Assembly (NCBI GenBank): GCA_963785645.1
Contig: CAWAWG010000021.1
Location: 1 to 64,000 of the forward strand
Direction: 5' to 3'
Length of the DNA: 64,000 bases
DNA from: Trebonia sp963785645
Lineage (GTDB): Bacteria > Actinomycetota > Actinomycetes > Streptosporangiales > Streptosporangiaceae
The notes under the pieces: generated by a model
What the model saw: the letters and a program-made list of their open reading frames with translations, nothing else
Database searches by the model: none
Told to the model about the DNA's origin: nothing
Position numbers and translations under genes: made by a program
Part shown: positions 45,821 to 54,022 of the stretch, in pieces
Layout of the letters: each line of letters begins with the position of its first letter
How positions within the stretch are numbered: the first letter of the stretch is position 1

Positions 45821-47164
45821 ATGAGTGGCGCTGCTGGTTTGACTTTCGACGCATCTGGCGACTCGGCGACCGTGCGCAGGACCGTCCTTCCCGGCGGCCT
45901 GCGTGTGGTCACCGAGTTCCTCCCGTCCGTCCGCTCGGTGGCGCTCGGCATCTGGGTCGGCGTCGGCTCGCGGGACGAGGACGAGGCCCACGCCGGAGCC
46001 ACTCACTACCTTGAGCACCTGTTGTTCAAGGGCACCCGCACGCGCACCGCGCTGGACATCTCGGCGGCGATCGACGCGGTCGGCGGCGAGCTGAACGCGT
46101 TCACCGCCAAGGAGTACACGTGCTACTACGCGCGGGTGCTCGACGCGGACCTGCCGCTGGGAATCGACGTGCTGTCAGACATGGTGTCGAACTCGTTGAT
46201 CGAGCCGAAGGACGTCGACGCCGAGCGGAACGTGGTGCTCGAAGAGATCGCGATGAACGAGGACGATCCCTCGGACACGGTGCACGAGGCGTTCACCGCG
46301 CAGCTCTTCGGCGATACCCCGCTTGGCCGCCCGGTGCTCGGCACGGTCGAGTCGATCAACGCGATGACCCGTGACCAGATCTGGGAGCACTACGCCGCCA
46401 GGTACACCCCGCCGCACCTTGTCGTGGCGGCGGCGGGAAACCTGGAACACGACGCGCTGGTCGCCCGGGTTCAGACGGCGTTCGAGAACGCCCTGCTTGC
46501 CACCTCGCGCGAGGCTCCGGCCGCGCCGCGGCTGCGCAAGTCCGGTGCGGTGCTCTGGGAGGGGTACGGGCCGTCCGCCGGGTCCGGCGTGAAGCTGGTC
46601 TCCCGGCCGATCGAGCAGGCCAACCTGGTGCTCGGCTGCGAGGGGCTGTCGCGGACGGACGACCGGCGGTTCGCGCTCGGTGTGCTGAACGCGGCGCTCG
46701 GCGGCGGCATGTCCTCACGGCTCTTCCAGGAGGTGCGCGAGAAGCGGGGCCTGGCCTATTCGGTCTACAGCTTCGCTTCCCAGCACGCCGATACGGGCCT
46801 GTGGGGCATCTACGCCGGCTGCCTGCCGTCGAAGGCCGACGAGGTGCTGTCGATCTGCTCCACCGAAGTGGCGAAGGTCATCGAGTCCGGGCTAACTAAC
46901 GCGGAGCTTGAGCGCGGCAAGGGCCAGGTTCGCGGTGGCATCGTGCTAGGCCTTGAGGACCCGTCCTCGCGGATGACCCGCCTCGGTAAGTCCGAGTTGG
47001 TCTACCCGGGCCTGGAGCCGGTCGACGACGTCCTGGCGGCGATCGACGCGGTCACTCACGACGACATCCGCGCGGTCGCTTCCGAAGTTTTGGGGCGGGC
47101 CAAGGTCCTGGCTGTCGTGGGTCCGTTTGACGATGACTCTGCCTTTACGGCGGCGCTCTCTTAA
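45821..47164 (+). CDS. M16 family zinc peptidase (mitochondrial processing peptidase-like)
   Basis: This 447-residue member of the pitrilysin family has the inverted zinc motif HYLEHLLFKGT and the downstream Glu in DAERNVVLEEIAMNEDDPSD. The N-terminal core reads RRTVLPGGLRVVTEFLPSVR and GIWVGVGSRDEDEAHAGATH; the second half has GGGMSSRLFQEVREKRGLAY and GLEDPSSRMTRLGKSELVYP. Length and motifs match the single-copy enzyme found between pnp and dapB in streptomycetes. The substrate is not known; a role in peptide or leader processing is likely from family members. The gene is intact and starts 71 bp after pnp. Confidence 0.93.
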   Translation: MSGAAGLTFDASGDSATVRRTVLPGGLRVVTEFLPSVRSVALGIWVGVGSRDEDEAHAGATHYLEHLLFKGTRTRTALDISAAIDAVGGELNAFTAKEYTCYYARVLDADLPLGIDVLSDMVSNSLIEPKDVDAERNVVLEEIAMNEDDPSDTVHEAFTAQLFGDTPLGRPVLGTVESINAMTRDQIWEHYAARYTPPHLVVAAAGNLEHDALVARVQTAFENALLATSREAPAAPRLRKSGAVLWEGYGPSAGSGVKLVSRPIEQANLVLGCEGLSRTDDRRFALGVLNAALGGGMSSRLFQEVREKRGLAYSVYSFASQHADTGLWGIYAGCLPSKADEVLSICSTEVAKVIESGLTNAELERGKGQVRGGIVLGLEDPSSRMTRLGKSELVYPGLEPVDDVLAAIDAVTHDDIRAVASEVLGRAKVLAVVGPFDDDSAFTAALS

Positions 47165-47170
47165 GCTGCA

Positions 47171-47304
47171 GTCAAAGTCAAGGTCAAAGGCCGATTACCC
47201 CTCGTGTGTGGGTCGCGGGGGGCGAGGGTGTCATCCGCGCTCAAGTCGTGGCTCAAAAAGGCGAGCCCCGAACGAGCGCGGATGACACCTCCGCCGCCCC
47301 CCGT
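47171..47304. terminator. GTCAAAG tandem units plus long hairpin between convergent genes
   Basis: GTCAAAGTCAAGGTCAAAGG (47171-47190) begins six bases after the M16 stop. A long hairpin follows: GAGGGTGTCATCCGCGCTC (47224-47242) pairs with GAGCGCGGATGACACCTC (47274-47291) with one bulge, flanked by GGGGGG/CCCCCC, with an inner GGCTC/GAGCC hairpin. It ends 3 bp before the dapB stop and so can serve both genes. The layout matches the elements after sdhB and the GNAT gene. Confidence 0.75.
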
Positions 47305-47306
47305 GG

Positions 47307-48053
47307 CTAGTCCAGGGCCAGGAGTGGCTCTATCCCGATGGTGAGGCCTGGGGGGAGCGTTGCTACGCCGCGTACGGCCAAGAGGACGCCTGGCATGAAG
47401 GAGGCGCGGTCGAGGGAGTCGTGGCGGATGGTCAGGGTCTCGCCGTGGCCGCCGAGCAGGACTTCCTGGTGTGCGATTAGGCCGGACAGGCGGATTGAGT
47501 GGACGTGGATGTCGTCCACGGTGGCGCCTCTGGCGCCGTCCAGTTCCTGCTTCGTGGCGTCTGGGGGAGCGCCGACTCCCGCCTTGGACCTTGCTTCGCC
47601 GATCATTGCCGCTGTGCGCAGGGCGGTACCGGACGGGGCGTCCATCTTGTTCGGGTGGTGAAGTTCGATGATCTCGGCGGACTCGAAGAAGCGGGCGGCC
47701 TGGGCCGCGAACCGCATCATCAGCACCGCGCCGACCGAGAAGTTCGGGGCGATCAGCACGCGAGCGTCGGTGTCCTGGTCCGTCCACGAGCGGACCTCGG
47801 CGAGGCGGTCGTCGCCGAACCCGGAGGTGCCGACCACGACGTTCAGGCCGTGCTCGATGCACCAGCGCAGGTTCTTCATGACGGCGGCGACGTGGGTGAA
47901 ATCAACCACGACATCGCAGCCGAGCAAGGCGTCAAGCGAGTCGTCCTGATCGACCTGCGCGGCAAGCTCGGCGTCGGGCGCCTCTTCGATGGTTTCGCAG
48001 ACCGCGCGCCCCATCCGTCCCCGGGCACCAAGGACTCCGACCTTGATCATCAC
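47307..48053 (-). CDS. dapB: 4-hydroxy-tetrahydrodipicolinate reductase
   Basis: DapB reduces hydroxy-tetrahydrodipicolinate with NAD(P)H, upstream of DapD and DapC in lysine and diaminopimelate synthesis. The 248-residue protein starts at ATG 48053 or 48050. The nucleotide motif is VGVLGARGRMGRAVCETIEE. Then come CDVVVDFTHVAAVMKNLRW, VVVGTSGFGDDRLAEVRSW, APNFSVGAVLMMRFAAQAAR, the catalytic IIELHHPNKMDAPSGTALRT and HSIRLSGLIAHQEVLLGGHG. The length is normal. It is convergent with the M16 peptidase. Its partners dapC and dapD lie 32-36 kb away. Confidence 0.96.
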   Translation of the reverse strand: MMIKVGVLGARGRMGRAVCETIEEAPDAELAAQVDQDDSLDALLGCDVVVDFTHVAAVMKNLRWCIEHGLNVVVGTSGFGDDRLAEVRSWTDQDTDARVLIAPNFSVGAVLMMRFAAQAARFFESAEIIELHHPNKMDAPSGTALRTAAMIGEARSKAGVGAPPDATKQELDGARGATVDDIHVHSIRLSGLIAHQEVLLGGHGETLTIRHDSLDRASFMPGVLLAVRGVATLPPGLTIGIEPLLALD

Positions 48054-48155
48054 GCCTCCAGCGCGGTCGTTTGCTGACCGCTGTTGTCCCTCGCCGTAAC
48101 CCCCCGGCTCCGACAGGCGATTCTACGCTTCGCCGGGACCGCGTACGCTGCCAGT

Positions 48156-48383
48156 ATGTGTCGCTCCATCAAGACCCTGCGCCCGCCGTACGCCGAAGTC
48201 GTGACCGATGACGACGTGCGGGCCGCGGCGCTGCAGTACGTCAGGAAGATCAGCGGTTTCCGGGCCCCCGCCGCGAGGAACTCCGCCGCGTTCGAGGCCG
48301 CGGTCGACGAGGTTGCCGCGGCGACGGCCCGGCTGCTCGACTCGTTGCAGCTAGGCTCACCTGCGACTTCCCGGGTAAGCTAG
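48156..48383 (+). CDS. DUF2277 family protein
   Basis: This small (75-residue) conserved protein starts at ATG 48156 with MCRSIKTLRPPYAEVVTDDD. It then has the family signature VRAAALQYVRKISGFRAPAA and NSAAFEAAVDEVAAATARLL. The first Cys and the ALQYVRKISG helix are the hallmark of DUF2277. An upstream extension of the open frame lacks these features. No ribosome binding site is visible, and TACGCT 8 nt before the ATG might drive a leaderless message. Function unknown. Confidence 0.85.
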   Translation: MCRSIKTLRPPYAEVVTDDDVRAAALQYVRKISGFRAPAARNSAAFEAAVDEVAAATARLLDSLQLGSPATSRVS

Positions 48384-48408
48384 TACTCCTCACGGGGGGT
48401 GAGTGTTT

Positions 48409-48828
48409 ATGCGACTAATTCTCAATCTGATCTGGCTGATCCTGTGCGGCTGGTGGATGGCGCTCCTGTACGTCCTCGCCGGCGTAATCTGCGCCATCCT
48501 GATCATCACGATCCCGTTCGCGATCGCGTCCTTCCGGATCGCTTCCTATGTGATCTGGCCATTCGGCCGGTCCATCGAGATGCGCCGCGACGCAGGGATC
48601 GCTTCCTTGATCGGCAATATCATCTGGATAGTGCTGGTCGGCTGGGAACTGGCGCTTGGCCATCTGACCGCCGGTATCTTCCTGTGCCTGACGATTATCG
48701 GCATCCCGCTCGGCCTGGCGAACTTCAAGCTGATCCCGATCTCGCTGCTTCCGCTCGGCGTCCGGATCGTCCGGTCGGGCGAACTCTATCCGGGCTATGA
48801 CCCTGGCCGCGTCGGCGCGAGCTACTAG
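48409..48828 (+). CDS. YccF-domain inner membrane protein
   Basis: This 139-residue membrane protein has two YccF repeats. It starts at ATG 48409 and reads MRLILNLIWLILCGWWMALL, LAGVICAILIITIPFAIASF, IGNIIWIVLVGWELALGHLT and FLCLTIIGIPLGLANFKLIP. The repeated NxIWIxLxGW and ITIPF/IGIPLG motifs are diagnostic. About four hydrophobic segments. GGGGGGTGAG precedes the start; GTG 48403 is an alternative. The role in the cell is unknown. The gene is intact and may be cotranscribed with the DUF2277 gene. Confidence 0.9.
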   Translation: MRLILNLIWLILCGWWMALLYVLAGVICAILIITIPFAIASFRIASYVIWPFGRSIEMRRDAGIASLIGNIIWIVLVGWELALGHLTAGIFLCLTIIGIPLGLANFKLIPISLLPLGVRIVRSGELYPGYDPGRVGASY

Positions 48829-48852
48829 TGCCGTGGCAGTAGCCTGTCTCTT

Positions 48853-49134
48853 ATGGAGGAAACCGAGAGCCGGGTCGAGGTGTACGTAACGACGGACACC
48901 TCGGAGGCCCCGCATAAGGCGGGCGAGCCCAAGCTTTACGTGATGTACGACGCGGCCAAGCCCGAGGCGGGAAAGCTTTACTTCACGGAGGCCGAGTGGG
49001 ATGCCTTCGTGCTTGGCGTCAGGGACGGCGAGTTCGACCTGGACGAGAACGGCAACTTGCCGCCGGTCCCGCCCGACCAACTCGCGGCCCAGCAGGAACG
49101 CGAGCGGGACGCGGGGGAGCAGTCGGAGCGGTAA
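48853..49134 (+). CDS. small protein with DUF397-like motif
   Basis: This 93-residue acidic protein starts at ATG 48853: MEETESRVEVYVTTDTSEAP, KLYVMYDAAKPEAGKLYFTE and AEWDAFVLGVRDGEFDLDEN, then a Pro/Gln/Glu-rich end. The segment FTEAEWDAFVLGVRDGEFD is like the C-terminal half of DUF397 proteins, which in actinomycetes often accompany XRE-type regulators. No such regulator is adjacent here. TAGCCT lies about 12 nt before the ATG and there is no clear ribosome binding site, so translation may be leaderless. Confidence 0.65.
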   Translation: MEETESRVEVYVTTDTSEAPHKAGEPKLYVMYDAAKPEAGKLYFTEAEWDAFVLGVRDGEFDLDENGNLPPVPPDQLAAQQERERDAGEQSER

Positions 49135-49217
49135 CGCTGTCTGGCGCGGACCGTCAGGGCGTACGAGAAGCGTTAACAGTCTGGTATCGCCCGGTTCGTA
49201 TCGGTTACTCTACTTTT

Positions 49218-50474
49218 ATGTCCTTCCGGGCGCGCAAGCCAGTGCTCGACTCTGCTCGGTTTGGGCGGACTCCCACGCTGTTTCTCGTCGGGCTCGTCGC
49301 CTGCTGCCTGATCGCGATGATCGCGCTCGTGCTCGTCGTGGCGCAGCGCGGCCCGGCGCCGACCCTGGTGGGCCTGCTGCTCGCGCTGCTGCCGATCCCG
49401 CTGCTGGTGGCGCTCATCCTGTACCTGGACCGGCTGGAGCCTGAGCCGCGGGCGCTGCTCGCGGCGATGTTCGGGGCGGGCGCCGGCATCGCGGTTGTCA
49501 CGGCTCTGCTCGGCCGTGCGCTGCACGCCAACGCGATCACAACCCCGGATCTCGCACCGCACGCGACCCTCACCGTCGCGGTCTCGGGTGGCGCGGCGAC
49601 CGGCGGCGCGCTGGTCGCGGAGACTCTCAACGGGCTGGTGCTGGTGGCCCTGCTCGCCTCACGCCGGACCGAGATAGACGGCGTCGAGGACGGCGTGGTC
49701 TACGGGTCCATGGTGGGTCTCGGCTTCGCCCTCGTGGCGAACGTGTACGCCTACTCCGTGGCCTGGGACTCCGGCGCGGGCGCGATCGCCGAGGAGTTCG
49801 CGCGGCGCGGCATCTTCGGCCCGCTGTTTCAGGCGCTGTTCACCTCGCTTATGGGCCTCGGCGTCGCTTATGCGGCGGCCCGTCCCAACGTCCCGGACCG
49901 GTACCTGGCGATCGTTGCCGGCTGGGTCGCGGCGGTCGCCCTCGACGCGCTCTGGAATCACTCCGTGGGCGAGGGCGGAACCGGGCTCCAGATCACCTAT
50001 GTCGTCCTTATCGCGGTGCTGCTCGCGCTGGTCGTCGTGGTGATCGCCGACCGGCGGCGCGTGATCCGGATGATCGAGACCTTCCTGCCGGACTTTGAGG
50101 ATCCCGAGGTGGTCACCGTCCAGGACATCCGCATGCTCGCGAGCCTGCGGCTGCGCCGCCGTGGCCGGCAGTGGGCCCGGCTGAACCTCGGCATCGCGGC
50201 TAGGCAGGCGATGACCCAGTACCAGCTCGCCGCCACCGAACTGGCCATGGCCTGCCGCCGCAACAGCCTCGGCCAGACGACCGAAGAGGCGTACATCCTG
50301 CACCGCGACGACTCGCTGACCCTGATGCGCGCGGCCGCGGAGATCATCCGCCGCCAGGAACAGCTGTACCCGCCACCCTGGATCGCGCCCGACTCCCCGT
50401 CCGTCTTCGTGGACTACCGTCCTGACCTCAGCCCGCCCGCCCCCCGCTGGCCAGACTCCGGGCTCACCGGCTAA
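49218..50474 (+). CDS. PrsW-like integral membrane protein lacking usual catalytic Glu residues
   Basis: This 418-residue protein from ATG 49218 has about eight membrane helices in its first 300 residues (FLVGLVACCLIAMIALVLVV, LVGLLLALLPIPLLVALILY, YLAIVAGWVAAVALDALWNH). The fold pattern is that of PrsW, a site-1 membrane protease. Compared with the family, EExxK is replaced by AETLNG and GFAxxEN by GFALVANVYAY, while the LDALWNHS motif is kept. It may therefore be inactive or have another role. A cytoplasmic tail of 130 residues contains FEDPEVVTVQDIRMLASLRL. The gene is intact. Confidence 0.75.
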   Translation: MSFRARKPVLDSARFGRTPTLFLVGLVACCLIAMIALVLVVAQRGPAPTLVGLLLALLPIPLLVALILYLDRLEPEPRALLAAMFGAGAGIAVVTALLGRALHANAITTPDLAPHATLTVAVSGGAATGGALVAETLNGLVLVALLASRRTEIDGVEDGVVYGSMVGLGFALVANVYAYSVAWDSGAGAIAEEFARRGIFGPLFQALFTSLMGLGVAYAAARPNVPDRYLAIVAGWVAAVALDALWNHSVGEGGTGLQITYVVLIAVLLALVVVVIADRRRVIRMIETFLPDFEDPEVVTVQDIRMLASLRLRRRGRQWARLNLGIAARQAMTQYQLAATELAMACRRNSLGQTTEEAYILHRDDSLTLMRAAAEIIRRQEQLYPPPWIAPDSPSVFVDYRPDLSPPAPRWPDSGLTG

Positions 50475-50493
50475 GCGGCTGAGCGGCCGCCCG

Positions 50494-51042
50494 TCACCCG
50501 AACAGGGTGGGCTGGAGATCCCTAGCGGTAGGAACCCCCTCGTGGCGCAGTAGCCACTCCTTGCGGTCGACACCCCATCCGTAGCCGGTCAGCGAGCCGT
50601 CCGCGCCGATTACCCGGTGGCACGGCACGATAATCGAGATCGGGTTGCGCCCGTTGGCGAGGCCGACGGCGCGCGAGGCGACCGGCGACTTGCCGAGCGC
50701 GGCCGCGACGGCTCCGTAGCTGACCGTCGAGCCGTAGGGAATCTGAGTGAGTTCGGTCCAGACGGCGAGCTGGAACGGCGTCCCGCGCGGCGCGAGCGGC
50801 AGGTCGAATACCGTGCGGGATCCGGCGAAGTACTCGGCGAGCTGGTCCGCCGCGGCGGGGAACAGGCCCTCGCGGCGCATCCACTCCGGCCGGACGGAAG
50901 CGGAACGCTCCCCGGCATCCAGCAGGTAGAGTCCGGCGAGGGCTCGGTCGTCCCCGGTCAGCAGGATCCGCCCCACCGGTGAATCCACCATGTCGTACCA
51001 GATCGGCGCCGACGGATCGGCGGGCAAGAACGGAGCGATCAT
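50494..51042 (-). CDS. ogt: methylated-DNA--protein-cysteine methyltransferase
   Basis: This suicide enzyme takes methyl groups from O6-methylguanine onto its own cysteine. The 182-residue protein starts at ATG 51042, overlapping the upstream stop as ATGA. The N-terminal domain reads MVDSPVGRILLTGDDRALAG. The active domain has FQLAVWTELTQIPYGSTVSY, the helix-turn-helix ALGKSPVASRAVGLANGRN, and ISIIVPCHRVIGADGSLTGY with the acceptor Cys in PCHRV. The gene is intact. Pairing with the ada-alkA fusion makes a complete direct and excision repair operon for alkylation damage. Confidence 0.95.
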   Translation of the reverse strand: MIAPFLPADPSAPIWYDMVDSPVGRILLTGDDRALAGLYLLDAGERSASVRPEWMRREGLFPAAADQLAEYFAGSRTVFDLPLAPRGTPFQLAVWTELTQIPYGSTVSYGAVAAALGKSPVASRAVGLANGRNPISIIVPCHRVIGADGSLTGYGWGVDRKEWLLRHEGVPTARDLQPTLFG

Positions 51043-52838
51043 CGCGTTATCTCCTCACTTCGAGTTACAGAAACTGTCATGGCGTCGTCTCTGCTGCCGC
51101 GCTTGCGGACCGGCAGCGATTCAAGGGCCGCCCACAGGTGATGCGTGGCATATGACCGCCACGGCCGCCACCGCTCCGCGGCCAGCAGCGATCCCGCTGG
51201 CGGACCGCCTTTGGCGCCCGCCCGCCTGGCGCCCGACCCGTTAGCGCCGGTTCCGCCGGCACCGGATGCGTTGCCGCTAGGGCCGTCTGCCGTCAGCTGC
51301 CGCAGCGCACGGACCACGCCGGCGTCCCCCGGTAGGAACACATCCGGATCGGACAGCGCCCGCATCCTGATATATCCGGCGGTCCACGGCCCGATTCCCG
51401 GAAGAGCGAGCAGGCGGGCGCCGACCTCCTCCCAGTCGGCACCGGGATCAAGGCTGACGTCACCGGACGCCAGCGCCGAAGCCAGCGTGACCAGTGCCCG
51501 CCCTCTCGCCAACGGCATCGGCAGCGTGACCGGGTCAAGCCCGGCTATGGTCGCCGCATCGGGAAAGACGTGCGTGAGCCCCGTGCCATCGACGCCTGCC
51601 CGGTCAGCCGCGGACGCTCCGTCAGCCGTGGACGCCCGGTCCGCCTCAGCCCCGGGCTCCTCGCCGGCTTGAGCGCCGTGGCCTCCCGGGCCGCGCAAGC
51701 CGGCGGCGGCGAGCGAGGCCGGCACCGGCGTTCCGCACAGCGCGACCAGCCGCGCCGCGAGTCGTCGGCCGGCCGCCACCGACACCTGCTGGCCGAGCAC
51801 CGCCCTGATGGCGATCTCATTCCCGTCGACCGCGCCGATCGCGCGCCGCCCTGGACTGTCGGCCGCGAGCGGTCCTATCACCGGATCGTCGGCGAAGAAC
51901 CCGGAGATCGCGCAGGGGTCGGCATCCAGGTCGAGCAGCCGCCGGCACCGCTGCACGGCGGCGGTCACGTCGCGCAGGTCGGACAGTGCCAGCGAGCAGT
52001 CCACCCAGCTGGCTCCGGGAATGGGGCGCAGTGAGAGGATGCCGGACCCGTTCGGAAGACTCATTGTTCTCTGGTATTCGCTGGGCGAAGCCACCTCGAT
52101 CCCGGCAACGGCGCGCGCGGCGAGGTACCCGAGCATCCGGTCGAGGTCGATCGGCGGGCGGAACGCCAGGCGCACCCGGAGCACTCCCGTCCCGCTGTGC
52201 CCGTCGGCCGGCCGCGCCGCGGAGAGCGTCCGTCGCGAGACTCCGCGCGAGCCGGTGCTCTGCCCGGCTCCGTCGCGCCGGATGGCCCGCTCCCGCAGCA
52301 CGGAAGGCGGAGTGTCGTACACCTCGAGCATGGTCGCGTTGAACTGTCTGATCGACGTGAACCCGGCGGCGAAGGCGATGTCGCCCATCGGCAGCGTCGA
52401 CGTCTCGACGAGGATCCGCGCGGTCCGCGCCCGCTGGGCCCGGGCGAGCGCCAGCGGGCCAGCGCCGACTTCGGCGGTCAGCAGCCGTCCGACCTGGCGC
52501 GGCGAGTACCCGAGCGAAGACGCGAGGCCGGTCACCCCGGTCCGGTCCACCGCGCCGTCCGCGATCAGCCGCATGGCGCGTCCCGCGACGTCCGAGCGGA
52601 TGTTCCACTCGGGCGAGCCCGGCGAGGCATCAGGCCGGCACCGCTTGCAGGCACGGAACCCAGCCTGCTGCGCCGCGGCAGCCGTGGGATAAAAAGCGAC
52701 ATTCTCCCGTTTGGGGGTCATGGCCGGGCAGGATGGCCGGCAGTAGATTCCCGTCGTCCGCACCGCCGTGAAGAACACCCCGTCAAACCGGGAGTCTCTG
52801 CTGCTCGCCGCCGCGTACCGCTGTCGGTCGTCCATCAC
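51039..52838 (-). CDS. alkA: Ada-AlkA fusion: methyl-sensing regulator and 3-methyladenine glycosylase II
   Basis: This 599-residue protein joins three parts. The Ada metal/methyl-acceptor domain is DGVFFTAVRTTGIYCRPSCP to ACKRCRPD, with four Cys. An AraC-type helix-turn-helix follows (RLIADGAVDRTGVTGLASSL, GDIAFAAGFTSIRQFNATML). The AlkA domain has LLALPGIGPWTAGYIRMRAL and the catalytic Asp region VFLPGDAGVVRAL. I chose GTG 52838 or ATG 52835 (MDDRQRYAAASSRDSRFDGV), because the longer frame runs back across the PHP gene. Two Ala/Gly/Asp-rich insertions (near 51570-51680 and 51190-51280) are absent from most relatives. It is coupled to ogt. Confidence 0.93.
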   Translation of the reverse strand: MMDDRQRYAAASSRDSRFDGVFFTAVRTTGIYCRPSCPAMTPKRENVAFYPTAAAAQQAGFRACKRCRPDASPGSPEWNIRSDVAGRAMRLIADGAVDRTGVTGLASSLGYSPRQVGRLLTAEVGAGPLALARAQRARTARILVETSTLPMGDIAFAAGFTSIRQFNATMLEVYDTPPSVLRERAIRRDGAGQSTGSRGVSRRTLSAARPADGHSGTGVLRVRLAFRPPIDLDRMLGYLAARAVAGIEVASPSEYQRTMSLPNGSGILSLRPIPGASWVDCSLALSDLRDVTAAVQRCRRLLDLDADPCAISGFFADDPVIGPLAADSPGRRAIGAVDGNEIAIRAVLGQQVSVAAGRRLAARLVALCGTPVPASLAAAGLRGPGGHGAQAGEEPGAEADRASTADGASAADRAGVDGTGLTHVFPDAATIAGLDPVTLPMPLARGRALVTLASALASGDVSLDPGADWEEVGARLLALPGIGPWTAGYIRMRALSDPDVFLPGDAGVVRALRQLTADGPSGNASGAGGTGANGSGARRAGAKGGPPAGSLLAAERWRPWRSYATHHLWAALESLPVRKRGSRDDAMTVSVTRSEEITR

Positions 52839-53157
52839 GGTTCCACTCAACCACCAGGGCAGGACAGACACTAGCGGAAATCGGACACGGACGACCGCGT
52901 CGGGTTGGGGTGCGGGCAGTCGACCGGCCTTCCCGTGCGTACCGCTTCCAAAGAAGGTAATTCCGAACGGGTCCGTGTTCCACCCGGCCTTCGATCCATT
53001 GCCCTTCAGGCGCGGGGGGAGCGGGGGCGGGCGGTATCGGACGGCTAAGGCCCGTGTTCCGGCATGTCGGGCGCTGGCGCGCCGCGACATGCCCGGATAT
53101 TTCATGAGATGCTCCGGTCGGCCCTGAGCTTGAAAAAGCCAGGCCGCGAGGGCAAGG
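52839..53157. other. gap upstream of ada-alkA with REP-like palindrome
   Basis: No gene is seen in this gap. GGCATGTCGGGCGCTGGCGC at 53061-53080 and the following CGACATGCC form an imperfect stem (one bulge) with TGGC at the loop. It shares its core with the palindrome inside helD at 22271-22308. The promoter of the repair operon should also lie here. Confidence 0.55.
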
Positions 53158-53979
53158 CTAGGCGCGCCAGAAGTCGTAGGGATCGCGGCCGGGGCGGAAG
53201 CCGGCCGCTTCGACGACGTCCACGGCCAGTTTGAAGCGGTCGCCGACGCGGTTCGGCATGTGCGCGTCGCTGCCGAAGGACACGGCCGTCCCGCCCTCTT
53301 CCCGCCACCAGCGCACGAGGTCGACCGATGCCAAGGGCGACTTCGTGTTGACCTCAAGCACGCGGCCGGAGGAGGCGAGTGCGCGCAGCGCCACGCGGTA
53401 CTCCTCCTCGAATGGCTCTTCCCGGTACAGATGCGCGCCCTTCGGCCAGTAGCGGCGCGGGAAGTCGATGTGAGCGAGAACCTCGAACAGGTCGCTGCCC
53501 TCGATTAGCGAGACAAGTTCGGTGAAGTAGTAACGCATCACATCGTCGGGCGACATGGGTCCGAAGAGCGCGTCGGCGGCAACGAGGCGGCCGTTATACG
53601 GGACCGCGTGCAGGGAACCGAGAACCCGGTCGAAGGCGTGCCCGCCGACGATCGAACCCGCGCTCGCTGCGAACAGGTGCGGTTCGCCGGCCTCCACGCC
53701 CGACAGGATCCGAAGCCCGGGAAAGCGCTGCCTGCAGTCTTCGATCGATGCCGTGTAGCCGGTGACGTTCAGCGGCTTGATACGGCTCCACCACCGATGA
53801 TCAGTGGCGATATCCACGATCGCGTCGCCTGCACCGCCGACCGTGAACTCCAGATGCTCGGTGAACGCGATGGCGGGCAGTCCGATGGCCATGGCCTGCT
53901 CGCAGCTGCGCACCATCGACGCGTCCGCAGATGTGTCGTATGACCATTCGGTATGCACGTGATTGTCCGCAGGCAGCAC
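53158..53979 (-). CDS. PHP-domain phosphatase (histidinol-phosphatase-like)
   Basis: This 273-residue PHP protein is close to the HisK-type histidinol-phosphatases. Metal ligands are in DNHVHTEWSYDTSAD, AIAFTEHLEFTV, LSGVEAGEPHLF, GSLHAVPYNG, EVLAHIDFPRRYWPKG and VSFGSDAHMPNRVG, so the site is complete. I chose GTG 53979 (VLPADNHVHT), 36 residues into a longer frame, because GAAAG lies before it and homologous sequence starts there. Histidine synthesis or another phosphate ester is possible; no his genes are nearby. The next gene downstream on this strand is the ada-alkA fusion. Confidence 0.85.
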   Translation of the reverse strand: MLPADNHVHTEWSYDTSADASMVRSCEQAMAIGLPAIAFTEHLEFTVGGAGDAIVDIATDHRWWSRIKPLNVTGYTASIEDCRQRFPGLRILSGVEAGEPHLFAASAGSIVGGHAFDRVLGSLHAVPYNGRLVAADALFGPMSPDDVMRYYFTELVSLIEGSDLFEVLAHIDFPRRYWPKGAHLYREEPFEEEYRVALRALASSGRVLEVNTKSPLASVDLVRWWREEGGTAVSFGSDAHMPNRVGDRFKLAVDVVEAAGFRPGRDPYDFWRA

Positions 53980-54022
53980 GGTTACGATTCTTTCACGTGC
54001 GGGAAACGCCCAGCCGGGCAGG

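Noticed and set aside
53158..53357. N-terminal extension of the ada-alkA open frame across the PHP gene
   Set aside because: That part is the PHP coding region in another frame. The Ada domain starts at 52838/52835.
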